From contig CALDCB010000012.1 in NCBI GenBank assembly GCA_937937585.1, positions 186,001-250,000 of the forward strand: DNA of 64,000 nt, read 5' to 3'. Of this stretch, positions 1 to 8,882 are shown piece after piece; position 1 is the first letter of the stretch; each line of letters starts with the position of its first letter. The translations under genes and the position numbers were made by a program. The stretch comes from an uncultured Coriobacteriaceae bacterium. GTDB taxonomy: Bacteria; Actinomycetota; Coriobacteriia; Coriobacteriales; Eggerthellaceae. The notes under the pieces are model-generated. The model did no database searches. It was not told the origin of the DNA and saw only the letters and a program-made list of their open reading frames with translations.

Positions 1-1
1 C

Positions 2-1051
2 GCCATCGGTTCGTTCAACGGCTTAGGCGCCGACCAGGTGGCATCGGTGTTCGGGACGATGCTCTCGAACCCGGGCGAAGTGGTTTTCTGGATGATCGTC
101 GTCATCCTGCTGGGCCTTTTGTGCACGGCTGCCGGCCTGCAAAAGGGCGTCGAGCGCGTGACGAAGATCATGATGGTGTGCCTGCTTGCGGTCATGCTGG
201 TTTTGGCCGTGCGCTCGGTCACGCTTGAGGGCGCCGAGGCGGGCCTTGCGTTCTATCTGGTTCCCGATTTCGGGAAGGTGTTCGCGGGCGCAACCTTGGG
301 GGCTCAGCTGTCGTCGTTCGCGGAAGCAGCGTACGCGGCCATGAGCCAGGCGTTCTTCACGCTGTCCTTGGGCATTGGCTCGATGATGATCTTCGGCAGC
401 TACATCGATAAAAGCCGCAGCCTGACGGGCGAGGCGCTTCGTATCGGTGCGCTGGACACGTCGGTTGCGTTCGTTGCCGGCCTTATCATCTTCCCTGCGT
501 GCTTCGCGTTCGGGGTGGAGCCTGGAAGCGGCCCCAGCTTGGTGTTCATCACGCTGCCGGGCGTTTTCAACCAAATGCCGCTGGGTCAGCTGTGGTGCAC
601 GTTATTCTTCGTGTTCATGAGCTTCGCGGCGCTGTCGTCCATCATCGCGGTGTTCGAGAACATCATCGCGTTCACCATGGATCAGTGGGGCGTGAGCCGC
701 GGCAAGGCCGTTGCCATCAACGGCGTCGGGCTTATTTTGCTGTCGCTGCCGTGCGCGCTTGGCTACAACGTGTGGTCGGGCTTCGCGGTTCCGGGCATCG
801 GCGACATCCAGTCGCTTGAAGATTTCATCCTGTCCAATAACCTGCTGCCTCTGGGCGCGCTGATCATGCTGACATTCTGCACGTCGAAGCGCGGCTGGGG
901 CTGGGACAAATTCTTGGCCGAGGTCGACGCTGGACAGGGCATGAAGTTCCCTGCAGGCCTGCGCGTGTATGTGAAGTACGTCGTACCTGTGCTGATCCTG
1001 GTTGTTTGGGTGACGGGGTGGGTTCCTGTTCTCACAACTTGGCTGGGGTAG
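2..1051 (+). CDS. Sodium-dependent symporter, SNF/NSS family (3' part)
   Basis: Membrane protein that would couple solute uptake (amino acids or related amines in characterised family members) to the sodium gradient. The frame is open from base 2, so the N-terminus lies outside the window and 349 codons are visible. About eight hydrophobic segments can be read. The motif FFTLSLGIGSMMIFGSY (near base 355) matches the TM6 region of the family, and LSSIIAVFENI (near 630) matches its TM8 region. It ends with TAG at 1049-1051. The 250 bases up to guaB hold no T-tailed terminator that I can see. The substrate cannot be told from the sequence. Confidence 0.85.
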   Translation, partial: AIGSFNGLGADQVASVFGTMLSNPGEVVFWMIVVILLGLLCTAAGLQKGVERVTKIMMVCLLAVMLVLAVRSVTLEGAEAGLAFYLVPDFGKVFAGATLGAQLSSFAEAAYAAMSQAFFTLSLGIGSMMIFGSYIDKSRSLTGEALRIGALDTSVAFVAGLIIFPACFAFGVEPGSGPSLVFITLPGVFNQMPLGQLWCTLFFVFMSFAALSSIIAVFENIIAFTMDQWGVSRGKAVAINGVGLILLSLPCALGYNVWSGFAVPGIGDIQSLEDFILSNNLLPLGALIMLTFCTSKRGWGWDKFLAEVDAGQGMKFPAGLRVYVKYVVPVLILVVWVTGWVPVLTTWLG

Positions 1052-1228
1052 CGCCGTGCGTTGAAATCGGCGCGCTTTCGGACGAGGACGCGTTTTCCGG
1101 CTTGCGCTTCGCTAAAGCGCTCGCCATTCAGTAGGCAAAATGATCGTTGTTAATGCGGACGTCAGGCTTGTTTCTGCGGAAACGGGCTTGGCGTCCGCGT
1201 GATATTTAAAAGAGGTAAGCTTGACAGG

Positions 1229-1257
1229 TCGAAAAACGGCAACGACGTGGCTATAAT
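1229..1257 (+). promoter_or_regulatory. Probable guaB promoter
   Basis: A perfect -10 hexamer TATAAT lies at 1252-1257. A weak -35 (TCGAAA, 1229-1234) sits 17 bases upstream. A perfect TTGACA at 1221-1226 is 25 bases from the -10, too far for ordinary sigma-70 spacing. The predicted start near 1264 leaves about 40 nt of leader. This also rules out the in-frame GTG at 1199 as the guaB start. Just upstream, 1155-1198 can fold (GCGGACG pairs with CGTCCGC, GTTTC with GAAAC); its role is unknown. Confidence 0.55.
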
Positions 1258-1303
1258 TACTCTCAATCATTCCCGCCGCTCAGACCAGATAAGGAGCAGT
1301 TTC

Positions 1304-2821
1304 ATGGCTTATTATTACGAAGAACCGTCGCGCACGTTCAACGAGTACCTTTTGGTGCCGGGCCACACCCCCGCGACGTGCATCCCTGCGTCGGTAAGCC
1401 TTAAAACCCCGCTGGTCAAGTATCGCAAGGGCGAAGAGGAATGCCCCATTTCCCTGAACACCCCCATGGTGTCCGCCATCATGGCCGCCGTTTCCGACGA
1501 CAAGATGGCCGTTGCCCTGGCAACCGAGGGCGGCATGTCCTTCATCTACGGCAACCAGACCATCGAGCAGGAAGCCGCCATGGTCAAGCGCGTCAAGGAT
1601 TACAAGGCCGGTTTCGTCGAGTCCGACGCCAACCTGTCTCCCGACATGACCCTCAACCAGGTTGTCGCCTTGAAGGAAGCCACCGACCACTCCACCATGC
1701 CCGTCACCCATGACGGCACCGCTCACGGCAAGCTGCTGGGCGTCGTCACCGAGCGCGATTACCGCCTGTCCCGCATGACCGGCGACGAGAAGGTCTCCGA
1801 GTTCATGACCCCGCGCGAGAAGCTCATCGTTGCTCCCGCCGAGACCTCCCTCAAAGAGGCAAACGACATCATCTGGGATCACAAGCTGAATTCGCTGCCG
1901 CTGGTCAACGCCGATGACACCCTGGCTTACATGGTCTTCCGCAAGGACTACGATTCCCACAAGTCCAACCCCAACGAGATGCTCGACTCCCACAAGCGCT
2001 ACATGGTTGGCGCCGGCATCAACTCCCGCGACTACGCCGAGCGCATCCCCGCACTGGTCGAGGCCGGCGCAGACGTGCTGTGCATCGACTCTTCCGAGGG
2101 CTTCTCCGATTGGCAGAAGATGACCATCGAGTGGGTCCGCGAGCACTACGGCGACACCGTCAAGATCGGTGCAGGCAACGTTGTTGACGGCGAGGGCTTC
2201 CGCTTCCTGGCCGAGGCTGGCGCCGACTTCGTCAAGATCGGCATCGGCGGCGGCTCCATCTGCATCACCCGCGAGACCAAGGGCATCGGCCGCGGTCAGG
2301 CCACGGCCACCATCGAGGTTGCCAAGGCTCGTGACGAGTACTTCAAGGAAACCGGCATTTACGTGCCCATCTGCTCCGACGGCGGCATCGTCTACGACCA
2401 CCACATCTCGCTGGCTCTGGCCATGGGCGCCGACTTCGTTATGCTGGGCCGTTACTTCGCCCGCTTCGACGAGGCTCCTTCGGCCAAGGTCATGGTCAAC
2501 GGCACGTACATGAAGGAGTACTGGGGCGAGGGTTCTGCCCGTGCCCGCAACTGGGGTCGTTACGACCTGGGCGGCAAGAAGAGCCTGTCGTTCGAGGAGG
2601 GCGTCGACTCTTACGTGCCGTACGCCGGCCCGCTCAAGGACAACATCGCAGTCACGCTGCTGAAGATCAAGTCCACCATGTGCAACTGCGGCGCGCTCAC
2701 CATCCCCGAGTTCCAGGACAAGGCCAAGCTCACCGTTATCAGCTCCACCTCCATCGTCGAGGGCGGCGCACACGACGTTCTGCTGAAGGACAAGGCTCCC
2801 TACGCCTCCAATATGCGCTAA
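1304..2821 (+). CDS. guaB: Inosine-5'-monophosphate dehydrogenase
   Basis: Cytoplasmic enzyme oxidising IMP to XMP with NAD+, the committed step to GMP. The 505-residue length is typical. The N-terminal part of the barrel is followed by two CBS motifs (around VVTERDYRLSRM and LPLVNADDTLAYMVFRKDYD). The barrel then resumes with GAGNVVDGEGFRFLAEAGAD and the catalytic-cysteine loop GIGGGSICITRETKG, then CSDGGIVYDHH and the LGRYFARFDEAP phosphate-binding segment. The start at 1304 has AAGGAG eight bases upstream and follows the TATAAT at 1252. The gene is monocistronic, bounded by its own promoter and the terminator at 2842. Confidence 0.96.
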   Translation: MAYYYEEPSRTFNEYLLVPGHTPATCIPASVSLKTPLVKYRKGEEECPISLNTPMVSAIMAAVSDDKMAVALATEGGMSFIYGNQTIEQEAAMVKRVKDYKAGFVESDANLSPDMTLNQVVALKEATDHSTMPVTHDGTAHGKLLGVVTERDYRLSRMTGDEKVSEFMTPREKLIVAPAETSLKEANDIIWDHKLNSLPLVNADDTLAYMVFRKDYDSHKSNPNEMLDSHKRYMVGAGINSRDYAERIPALVEAGADVLCIDSSEGFSDWQKMTIEWVREHYGDTVKIGAGNVVDGEGFRFLAEAGADFVKIGIGGGSICITRETKGIGRGQATATIEVAKARDEYFKETGIYVPICSDGGIVYDHHISLALAMGADFVMLGRYFARFDEAPSAKVMVNGTYMKEYWGEGSARARNWGRYDLGGKKSLSFEEGVDSYVPYAGPLKDNIAVTLLKIKSTMCNCGALTIPEFQDKAKLTVISSTSIVEGGAHDVLLKDKAPYASNMR

Positions 2822-2841
2822 TCGCATCTGAAAGATCTTTC

Positions 2842-2873
2842 GGCCCGCTCCGCTTCGGCGAGGCGGGCCTTCT
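2842..2873 (+). terminator. Intrinsic terminator after guaB
   Basis: GGCCCGC (2842-2848) pairs with GCGGGCC (2863-2869) around a loop containing CTTCGG, followed by a short T-rich run. Confidence 0.75.
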
Positions 2874-2911
2874 TGTAAGCGATGGAAGAGATCCGCGAAA
2901 GGGAATCGAAC

Positions 2912-3340
2912 ATGAGGATCATGGCATTGGACATCGGCGAGGTGCGCGTGGGCATCGCCATCAGCGATCCGGGCGAGCGCGTGGCGTCGCCTGTCACGGT
3001 TCTTCCCTCGGCAGAGGTTAAAGCGTGCGCGAAATCGTTCATGCGCGTTCTGGAAGATTGGGAACCTGAGCTGCTGGTAAGCGGCCTGCCGTACACGCTG
3101 TCGGGTGAAGAAGGCCCTCAAGCGGCGCGCATCCGCGCTTTTGCTGCCGAGGTTTCGAAGCGCACGGGCATCCCCGTTGAGTTCTCGGATGAGCGTTTGA
3201 GCTCCACCGAAGCCAAGCGCAGTTTGCGTGAAAAGGGCATGTCAGAGCGCGAGATGCGCGGAAAAATCGATATGATAGCCGCAAGCATATTCTTACAGTC
3301 ATGGCTTGACGCACGAGCCAACGAACATCAAACGCAGTAG
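2912..3340 (+). CDS. ruvX: Putative pre-16S rRNA nuclease / Holliday-junction resolvase, YqgF family
   Basis: RNase H-fold protein of 142 residues. The family is linked to 16S rRNA 5'-end maturation and has been proposed as a Holliday-junction resolvase. The opening MALDIGEVRVGIAISDP carries the first catalytic Asp. FSDERLSSTEAKRSLRE carries the conserved DER[LF]T-like segment, and KIDMIAASIFLQSWLD supplies the last acidic position. I chose ATG 2912 (AAAGGG 11 bases upstream) over ATG 2882, which would add ten unconserved residues and lies close to the guaB terminator. It is the first gene of a run continuing with mltG 11 bases downstream. Confidence 0.88.
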   Translation: MRIMALDIGEVRVGIAISDPGERVASPVTVLPSAEVKACAKSFMRVLEDWEPELLVSGLPYTLSGEEGPQAARIRAFAAEVSKRTGIPVEFSDERLSSTEAKRSLREKGMSEREMRGKIDMIAASIFLQSWLDARANEHQTQ

Positions 3341-3351
3341 GGGATCAGCTT

Positions 3352-4482
3352 ATGGCCAGTCGCAAGCAAGTTACGTACTCCGAACGACCGAATCACGCTG
3401 CCCGCCGCGCCCATGCACAGGGCGAGCGCGCGTTCCGCACCTACGACACCAGCTTCATCCGTCCGAAGCGCAGCAAGGCGCCGGCTATCATCTCGCTGGT
3501 TGTGCTTGTTGTCGTTCTGGTCCTTATCATCTTCGGCATCGCTTCGCTCGTTCGCGGTTGCTCGCCGCAGACCAACCTCATCGGTTCGGGTGAAACCGCA
3601 ACCATCACCGTCGCCGAGGGCGAAGGCGCTGGCGCCATTGGCAAGTCGCTTGCCTCGGCCGGCCTTGTCTCCGATGCGAACAAGTTCACCAACCGCGTTG
3701 CCGAGCTGGGCAAAAGCTCCTCGCTGAAAACCGGCACCTACACCATTGCCGGCGGCACGTCTATCGACGACATCATCGGTATCCTTGAAGCCGGTGTTTC
3801 CGGCGAGACCTTCACCGTGCCCGAAGGCTCCACGTTGAAGCAGACGGCTGCCATCGTTTCGAAGGCAACCAACGGTCGCATCTCCGAGAGCGACTTCATC
3901 CAGGCGGCCAGCAACGCCAGCGTGTATGCCGGCAGCTACAGCTTCTTGTCTTCGGCCGGCACCCATTCGCTTGAGGGCTTCTTGTTCCCCAAGACCTATG
4001 CGTTCGACGATACTTCCACGGCCGACTCGATCATCCGCGCCATGCTCGACCAGTTCAAGATCGAGACCGCATCCCTTGACTTGTCCTACGCAACTTCCAA
4101 GGGCCTGTCGCTTTACGACGTGGTGAACCTTGCTTCCATCGTCGAGAAAGAGGCTGACGCCGACCATCGCGCCACCGTCGCTTCGGTTTTCTACAACCGC
4201 CTTGCCGATAAGATGCGCCTGCAGTCCGACGCCACCGTCGCTTACTTCGTGGGTCACGACCCCACGGCCGATGACGTTGCCACCGAGAACGAGTACAACA
4301 CCTACTTCATCGACGGTCTGCCGCCCACGCCCATCAACTCGCCGGGTCTTGCTACCCTGCAGGCCGTGTGCGCGCCCGAAACCACCAAGTACCTGTACTT
4401 CTACTTCGCACCCGATGACAAGGGCGTCATGCAGTACTACTTCAGCGAGACCTACGAAGAGCATCGCGCGACCTTCGAATAA
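3352..4482 (+). CDS. mltG: Endolytic peptidoglycan transglycosylase MltG (YceG family)
   Basis: Membrane-anchored lytic transglycosylase that cleaves nascent glycan strands. It has 376 residues: a basic, disordered cytoplasmic N-terminus of about 45, one transmembrane helix (about 46-66, rich in VVLVVVLVLI), a LysM-like domain, then the YceG catalytic domain. Visible motifs are LEGFLFPKTY, the catalytic-Glu segment LASIVEKEA, SVFYNRL, YNTYFIDGLPPTPINSPG and the C-terminal YLYFYF. AGGGG ten bases upstream supports ATG 3352. It is followed after four bases by yqeG, so the two are probably translationally coupled. Confidence 0.93.
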   Translation: MASRKQVTYSERPNHAARRAHAQGERAFRTYDTSFIRPKRSKAPAIISLVVLVVVLVLIIFGIASLVRGCSPQTNLIGSGETATITVAEGEGAGAIGKSLASAGLVSDANKFTNRVAELGKSSSLKTGTYTIAGGTSIDDIIGILEAGVSGETFTVPEGSTLKQTAAIVSKATNGRISESDFIQAASNASVYAGSYSFLSSAGTHSLEGFLFPKTYAFDDTSTADSIIRAMLDQFKIETASLDLSYATSKGLSLYDVVNLASIVEKEADADHRATVASVFYNRLADKMRLQSDATVAYFVGHDPTADDVATENEYNTYFIDGLPPTPINSPGLATLQAVCAPETTKYLYFYFAPDDKGVMQYYFSETYEEHRATFE

Positions 4483-4486
4483 GCGC

Positions 4487-4984
4487 ATGTCTTTCGTTTC
4501 CCCTGATAAATACTTCTCTCGTATCACGAGAATCAACGTAGAGCGCGACCTGCTTGCAAGCGGGTTGCGCTTCGTTTTGCTTGATATCGACAACACCATC
4601 CTCACCCGCGACACGCGTGAGATCCCGACCGATGTGCGCGAGTGGCTCGATCATGCGCAGGCGGCAGGCATCACATTCTGCCTGCTTTCCAACAACTGGC
4701 ATGAAACGCCGTTTCAGGTTGGCAAAGAGCTCTCGCTGCCTGTAGTGGCCAAGGCGATGAAGCCGCTTCCCAAGGGCTACTACGACGCATGCCGTGCGTT
4801 GGGCGCCCCGAAGAATCAAACGGTGACAATCGGCGATCAGATGTCGACCGATGTCATCGGCGCACATGTCGTTGGCATGAAAGCGTTTTTGGTGCAGCCG
4901 CTCGTCGAGCAAGACCTTGCCCATACGCTTGTCATTCGCAAAATTGAAAGAAAGATCCTGCGCAATCGGCGCTTGGACGACTGA
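4487..4984 (+). CDS. HAD-superfamily phosphatase, YqeG family (subclass IIIA)
   Basis: Predicted cytoplasmic HAD phosphatase of 165 residues. The nucleophile motif is LLDIDNTI (DxDNT form), motif II is LLSNNW, the motif III lysine lies in AKAMKPLPKGY, and motif IV is TIGDQMSTDVIGA. These match the YqeG family (KPxxxxxxxA and GDQxxTDVxGAN). The substrate of the family is not established. In many bacteria yqeG lies next to aroE, as here. The start is the first ATG after the mltG stop; a longer in-frame opening inside mltG was rejected because it has no homologous content. Confidence 0.88.
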   Translation: MSFVSPDKYFSRITRINVERDLLASGLRFVLLDIDNTILTRDTREIPTDVREWLDHAQAAGITFCLLSNNWHETPFQVGKELSLPVVAKAMKPLPKGYYDACRALGAPKNQTVTIGDQMSTDVIGAHVVGMKAFLVQPLVEQDLAHTLVIRKIERKILRNRRLDD

Positions 4985-5001
4985 ACCAGATAGGGGACGC
5001 C

Positions 5002-5943
5002 ATGCAGAAGCTGTATGTCCTGGGTCATCCGGTGGCCCACTCGAAATCTCCCGTGATGTACAACGCTGTCTACCGGGAACTCGGGCTAGATTGGGACTAT
5101 GGCTTCGCCGACATCGAGTCGCCTGAAGACGCGCGCGCGTTTATCGAAGCGCGCGATTATCTTTCCATCAACATCACCACGCCGCATAAGCCCGTGGCTT
5201 TTCAGGCGGCGAGCGTCGTCACATCGTCGGCCGCGTTGGCTCAGGGCGCGAACATTCTGGTGAACAAGGACGGCGTGCTTATCGCCGACAACACCGACGG
5301 GCTGGGCTGCGTTTCCTATTTGAAGCGACGCGGCGTCGTGTTCAAGGGCACCGATGTGGTTGTGTGCGGAACGGGTCCCACGGCGCGCGCGATCATGCAC
5401 GCTTGCGCATTGGCGGGTGCTTCTCACGTGGTGCTGATGGGCCGCGACGAAGTGCGCACGAAGGCTGCGGTTGCCGACTATCGCCAGCGCCTTGAACAGC
5501 TTGCCCAAGGCGACGGCGCCGTGATCGCCGCCATCGACCCGCGGTATTCGCAGGCAAGCTTGAACGACATCGTGGATTCCTGCCAGGTGCTGGGTTGTTC
5601 GTACGAGCAGGGAGCCGACTTGATCGCCGGCGCCGGCGTCATCATCGACGCCACGCGGCTTGGCATGAACCCGGGCGATCCGGCTCCGTTCGATACGTCA
5701 CTTATTTCGGCTGGTCAGGCTGTGTTCGATGTGGTGTACGCCCACGGCGAGACCGCGCTGATCGGCGCGGCGCGTAAGGCGGGCGCGGCGGCCTTCGACG
5801 GCGAGGGCATGCTGGTGGCCCAAGCGGTGGCCACGGTTCACGACATCAAGTGCGCGCTTGACCTTGCCATTGATTTCGATTCCATCGACCTTTTTAAGGT
5901 GATGGCGGAAAGCGCGGGTTTCAACTGCGCCCAGTGCGTTTAG
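5002..5943 (+). CDS. aroE: Shikimate dehydrogenase
   Basis: NADPH-dependent reduction of 3-dehydroshikimate to shikimate. It has 313 residues, slightly longer than the usual 270-290. The substrate site SKSPVMYNAVY and NITTPHK (catalytic Lys) are in the N-terminal domain, with NTDG at the interdomain cleft. The Rossmann segment VVVCGTGPTARAIMHA is present, then ATRLGMNPGD and DVVYAHGETALI. The C-terminal GEGMLVAQA corresponds to the family's G-x-x-ML-x-x-QG region. AGGGGAC upstream supports ATG 5002. It heads the shikimate genes aroE-aroC-aroK-aroB-aroQ. Confidence 0.93.
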   Translation: MQKLYVLGHPVAHSKSPVMYNAVYRELGLDWDYGFADIESPEDARAFIEARDYLSINITTPHKPVAFQAASVVTSSAALAQGANILVNKDGVLIADNTDGLGCVSYLKRRGVVFKGTDVVVCGTGPTARAIMHACALAGASHVVLMGRDEVRTKAAVADYRQRLEQLAQGDGAVIAAIDPRYSQASLNDIVDSCQVLGCSYEQGADLIAGAGVIIDATRLGMNPGDPAPFDTSLISAGQAVFDVVYAHGETALIGAARKAGAAAFDGEGMLVAQAVATVHDIKCALDLAIDFDSIDLFKVMAESAGFNCAQCV

Positions 5944-5997
5944 AATCGTTAGAGTCAAGAGTGAATGTAAGCAAACTATTTGAATCAAGGCGGCTAC

Positions 5998-7170
5998 ATG
6001 AGATACGTAACGGCAGGCGAAAGTCACGGACCGCAGCTTACTGCCATCGTCGAAGGCGTTCCGGCAGGGCTTAAGATTTCCGAGACCGATCTGAACGTCG
6101 ACATGGCGCGACGCCAGTCGGGTTATGGCCGTGGCGGCAGGCAGGCCATCGAGCGCGATCAAGCGCGTGTGGTTTCGGGTGTGCGCTTTGGGAAAACCCT
6201 GGGCACACCGGTTGCACTGGTTGTCGAGAACCGCGATTGGCAAAACTGGACCGACCGTATGTCGGTGTTCGGTGAAGCCCCTGCGAATCTGAAGCGCGAG
6301 ACCATGCCGAGGCCCGGTCATGCTGACCTGGTTGGCTCGCTGAAGATCGATTCCGATGATTGCCGTAATGTACTCGAGCGCGCAAGCGCACGTGAAACGG
6401 CTGCGCGTGTGGCGGCGGCAGGTATCGCCAAGGAGTTCCTGGCCGATGTTGGCGTTGAGATCTACTCGTATGTCACCTCCATCGGCGAGGTGTCGCTTGA
6501 CGAGGCCGACCCGATGATTGATGCAGCCGAGCGTACCACCTTGGCCATCGAGACGTCCGAGGTTCGCTGTCCCGACGAGAAAACAACCGAGGCCATGAAG
6601 GCGGCCATCGATGCCGCGCGCGAAGCGGGCGAAAGCCTGGGCGGCACGTTCCGCGTGGTTGCCCGCGGGCTTCTGCCCGGTGTGGGCGGCTATGCAACGG
6701 CTGATGAGCGCCTGACCGGTCGTATTGGTCAGGCCATGTTCTCGATTCCCGCCATCAAAGGCGTCGAGTTCGGCCTTGGTTTCGAGGCGGCTCGCCGTGT
6801 TGGCTCGAAGGTGCATGACCCCATCGTGCTCAATCGCGGTGTTGGGTTCACGCGCACCAGCAACAACGCGGGTGGTTTGGAAGGCGGTATGACCACGGGC
6901 CTTCCCCTGATCGTCACTTGCGCCATGAAGCCCATTCCCACGTTGATGACTCCGCTTAAGACGGTTGATCTGGACACGCTTGAGCCGACGGAGGCTTCGA
7001 AGGAGCGCAGCGACATCTGCGCGGTTCCGGCCGCCGCGGTTGTCGCCGAAGCTGAGCTTGCTTTCGTGCTGGCTAACGCTTACCTGGAGAAGTTCGGTCA
7101 CGAGAACATGGCCGATATCAGGTCGGCTATCGCTTCGTACAAGCAGCGTTTGAAAACGAGCTCGCGATGA
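5998..7170 (+). CDS. aroC: Chorismate synthase
   Basis: FMN-dependent elimination of phosphate from EPSP to give chorismate, the last shikimate-pathway step. It has 390 residues. Signatures are GESHGPQLTAIVEGVPAG at the N-terminus, RRQSGYGRGGRQ, the RPGHAD loop, ERASARETAARVAAGA-like, and GLEGGMTTG with RSDICAVPAAAVVAEA near the C-terminus. ATG 5998 is preferred over the upstream in-frame TTG 5980: it begins exactly at the conserved MRYVTAGESHG and has AAGG seven bases upstream. The stop overlaps the aroK start (ATGA), indicating coupling. Confidence 0.96.
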   Translation: MRYVTAGESHGPQLTAIVEGVPAGLKISETDLNVDMARRQSGYGRGGRQAIERDQARVVSGVRFGKTLGTPVALVVENRDWQNWTDRMSVFGEAPANLKRETMPRPGHADLVGSLKIDSDDCRNVLERASARETAARVAAAGIAKEFLADVGVEIYSYVTSIGEVSLDEADPMIDAAERTTLAIETSEVRCPDEKTTEAMKAAIDAAREAGESLGGTFRVVARGLLPGVGGYATADERLTGRIGQAMFSIPAIKGVEFGLGFEAARRVGSKVHDPIVLNRGVGFTRTSNNAGGLEGGMTTGLPLIVTCAMKPIPTLMTPLKTVDLDTLEPTEASKERSDICAVPAAAVVAEAELAFVLANAYLEKFGHENMADIRSAIASYKQRLKTSSR

Positions 7171-7757
7171 GCGCTCTAGTAACAGGCAGAGCGGCGGCGA
7201 GTAAGCCAGTAAGCAAAGATAACTACGAGCTTGAGCGCCCAGTGTTCCTGGTTGGGTTCATGGGGGCAGGGAAGACTTCGGTTGCGCGCAAATTGGCGCG
7301 CATGGCCGGTGTCGCTTCCGTTGATATGGACACCTACATTGAGCGCTGCGAGCATAAGCGCGTGAAGGATATCTTCGCCGAGGTTGGCGAAGAAGGCTTT
7401 CGCGCCATCGAAACCCAAACGCTTTACGAGCTGGGCATGAAGAAAGACCCGATGGTGGTTTCCTGCGGCGGTGGCGTGGTTTTGCGCCCCGAGAACCGTA
7501 AGGCCCTGTCTGAGCTTGGCTTGGTCGTGTACCTGTCGGTAACGGCGGTCGAGGCGGCTTCGCGCATCAGCGACGTTTCCTCGCGCCCGCTGTTCGGCGA
7601 CCTTCAAAACGCCCAGTGTGTCATTAACGAGCGTCTTCCTCTGTACGAGGAAGTGGCAGACGTCACCATCGATACGGTTGGGCGCGGAAGCTCGTCTATC
7701 GCGCATGAGGTGTTCGACATCCTGAAAGAAAAGGGAGTCTTATGGCAACAAAAGTGA
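7167..7757 (+). CDS. aroK: Shikimate kinase
   Basis: ATP-dependent phosphorylation of shikimate. It has 196 residues, about 20 longer than usual because of an unconserved N-terminal extension before RPVFLVGFMGAGKTSVAR (Walker A GFMGAGKT). The shikimate-binding Asp lies in VDMDTYIE. FAEVGEEGFRAIE matches the family's FxxxGExxFR motif, with the substrate glycines in VVSCGGGVV and the lid Arg in SSRPLFGD. It overlaps aroC by 4 nt and aroB by 16 nt, typical of a translationally coupled operon. Confidence 0.93.
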   Translation: MSALVTGRAAASKPVSKDNYELERPVFLVGFMGAGKTSVARKLARMAGVASVDMDTYIERCEHKRVKDIFAEVGEEGFRAIETQTLYELGMKKDPMVVSCGGGVVLRPENRKALSELGLVVYLSVTAVEAASRISDVSSRPLFGDLQNAQCVINERLPLYEEVADVTIDTVGRGSSSIAHEVFDILKEKGVLWQQK

Positions 7758-8839
7758 TCGTCAGCATTCCCAACGAAGCCGATTACGCCGTCCGCATTGG
7801 TCAGGGGATTCTCGACGACTTAGGTTCGAAGGTGGCTGCGCTGGGATCGTTCTCCCAGGTGCTTATCATCACCGACAGCAACGTCGGTCCGCTTTATCTG
7901 GCACAGGTGAAGGCCTCGCTTGCACGCGCGGGATTCAAAACCAGCGAGATCACCGTGCCGGCGGGCGAGGAGACCAAGTCGCTTGAGGTGGCGGGCGAGA
8001 TCTGGAGCGCCATGGCGCAGCTTGACCTGGGGCGCGACTGCGTCGTTGTCGCCCTTGGCGGCGGCGTGGTGGGTGACTTGGCTGGCTTCGTCGCTTCCAC
8101 GTACATGCGCGGCGTTTGCGTGGTGCAGGTGCCCACGACGCTTCTTTCCATGGTTGACTCGTCGGTTGGCGGCAAGACCGCGGTGAACCTTCCCGAGGGA
8201 AAGAACTTGGTGGGAACGTTCTTCCAACCCAGCCACGTCTGTGCCGACACGGCGACGCTTTCAACGCTTGACCAGCGTGAATGGCGTTGCGGATGCGCTG
8301 AGATCGCCAAGTCGTCGGTCATCGATTCTGACGAGTTCTTCTTTTGGATGCTTGAGAACGTGCCAGCGCTTGCGGCACACGATGCCGCAGCGGTTGCCGA
8401 AGCTGTTGCGCGTTGCGTGGTGTTCAAGGCAAACGTCGTTGCGCGTGACAAAACCGAGACTTCGGGTGTGCGCGAGTGCTTGAACTACGGTCATACGCTT
8501 GGCCACGCGATCGAGTCGGTTGCGGGCTATGGCGTGTACTCGCATGGCGCGGCTGTCGCCGAAGGCATGCGCTTCGCGGCGCTTGTGGCAAGGGAAAAGC
8601 TGGGTGCGTCGGACGATTTCGTTCAGACGCAGGCTGATTTGCTAGATGCGTTGGGTTTGGCGCCCCTTGACTTCAAGGCCGATCCAGCTGTTGTTTTGGA
8701 GGCTATGAAGCACGATAAGAAGACGCGCGGTGGCTCCATCCGTTTCATCCTTCCCGTTGATGTGGGAGAATGGAAGGCGGTCACGCTTTCCGACGCCGAG
8801 ATTCTGGCGTATCTTGAGCAGTGGCAACGCTTCGAATAG
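7742..8839 (+). CDS. aroB: 3-dehydroquinate synthase
   Basis: NAD+- and metal-dependent cyclisation of DAHP to 3-dehydroquinate. It has 365 residues. The NAD-binding region contains VPAGEETKSLE and VVALGGGVVGDLAGFVAST. PTTLLSMVDSSVGGKTAVN and GKNLVGTFFQP follow. Metal ligands are visible as the Glu in RCGCAEIAKSS and the histidines of LNYGHTLGHAIE and YGVYSHGAAVAEGM. The HDKKTRGGSIRFILP segment closes the active site. It overlaps the end of aroK and is followed within about 45 nt by the AroQ fusion gene. Confidence 0.95.
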   Translation: MATKVIVSIPNEADYAVRIGQGILDDLGSKVAALGSFSQVLIITDSNVGPLYLAQVKASLARAGFKTSEITVPAGEETKSLEVAGEIWSAMAQLDLGRDCVVVALGGGVVGDLAGFVASTYMRGVCVVQVPTTLLSMVDSSVGGKTAVNLPEGKNLVGTFFQPSHVCADTATLSTLDQREWRCGCAEIAKSSVIDSDEFFFWMLENVPALAAHDAAAVAEAVARCVVFKANVVARDKTETSGVRECLNYGHTLGHAIESVAGYGVYSHGAAVAEGMRFAALVAREKLGASDDFVQTQADLLDALGLAPLDFKADPAVVLEAMKHDKKTRGGSIRFILPVDVGEWKAVTLSDAEILAYLEQWQRFE

Positions 8840-8882
8840 CGAAAGCAAAACAGGCGGCATGACGGCCAAGGAGGCTGTGATT

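Noticed and set aside
1221..1226. Perfect TTGACA as the guaB -35 box
   Set aside because: It is 25 nt from the TATAAT, outside the range for sigma-70 type promoters; a weak -35 at 17 nt is preferred.
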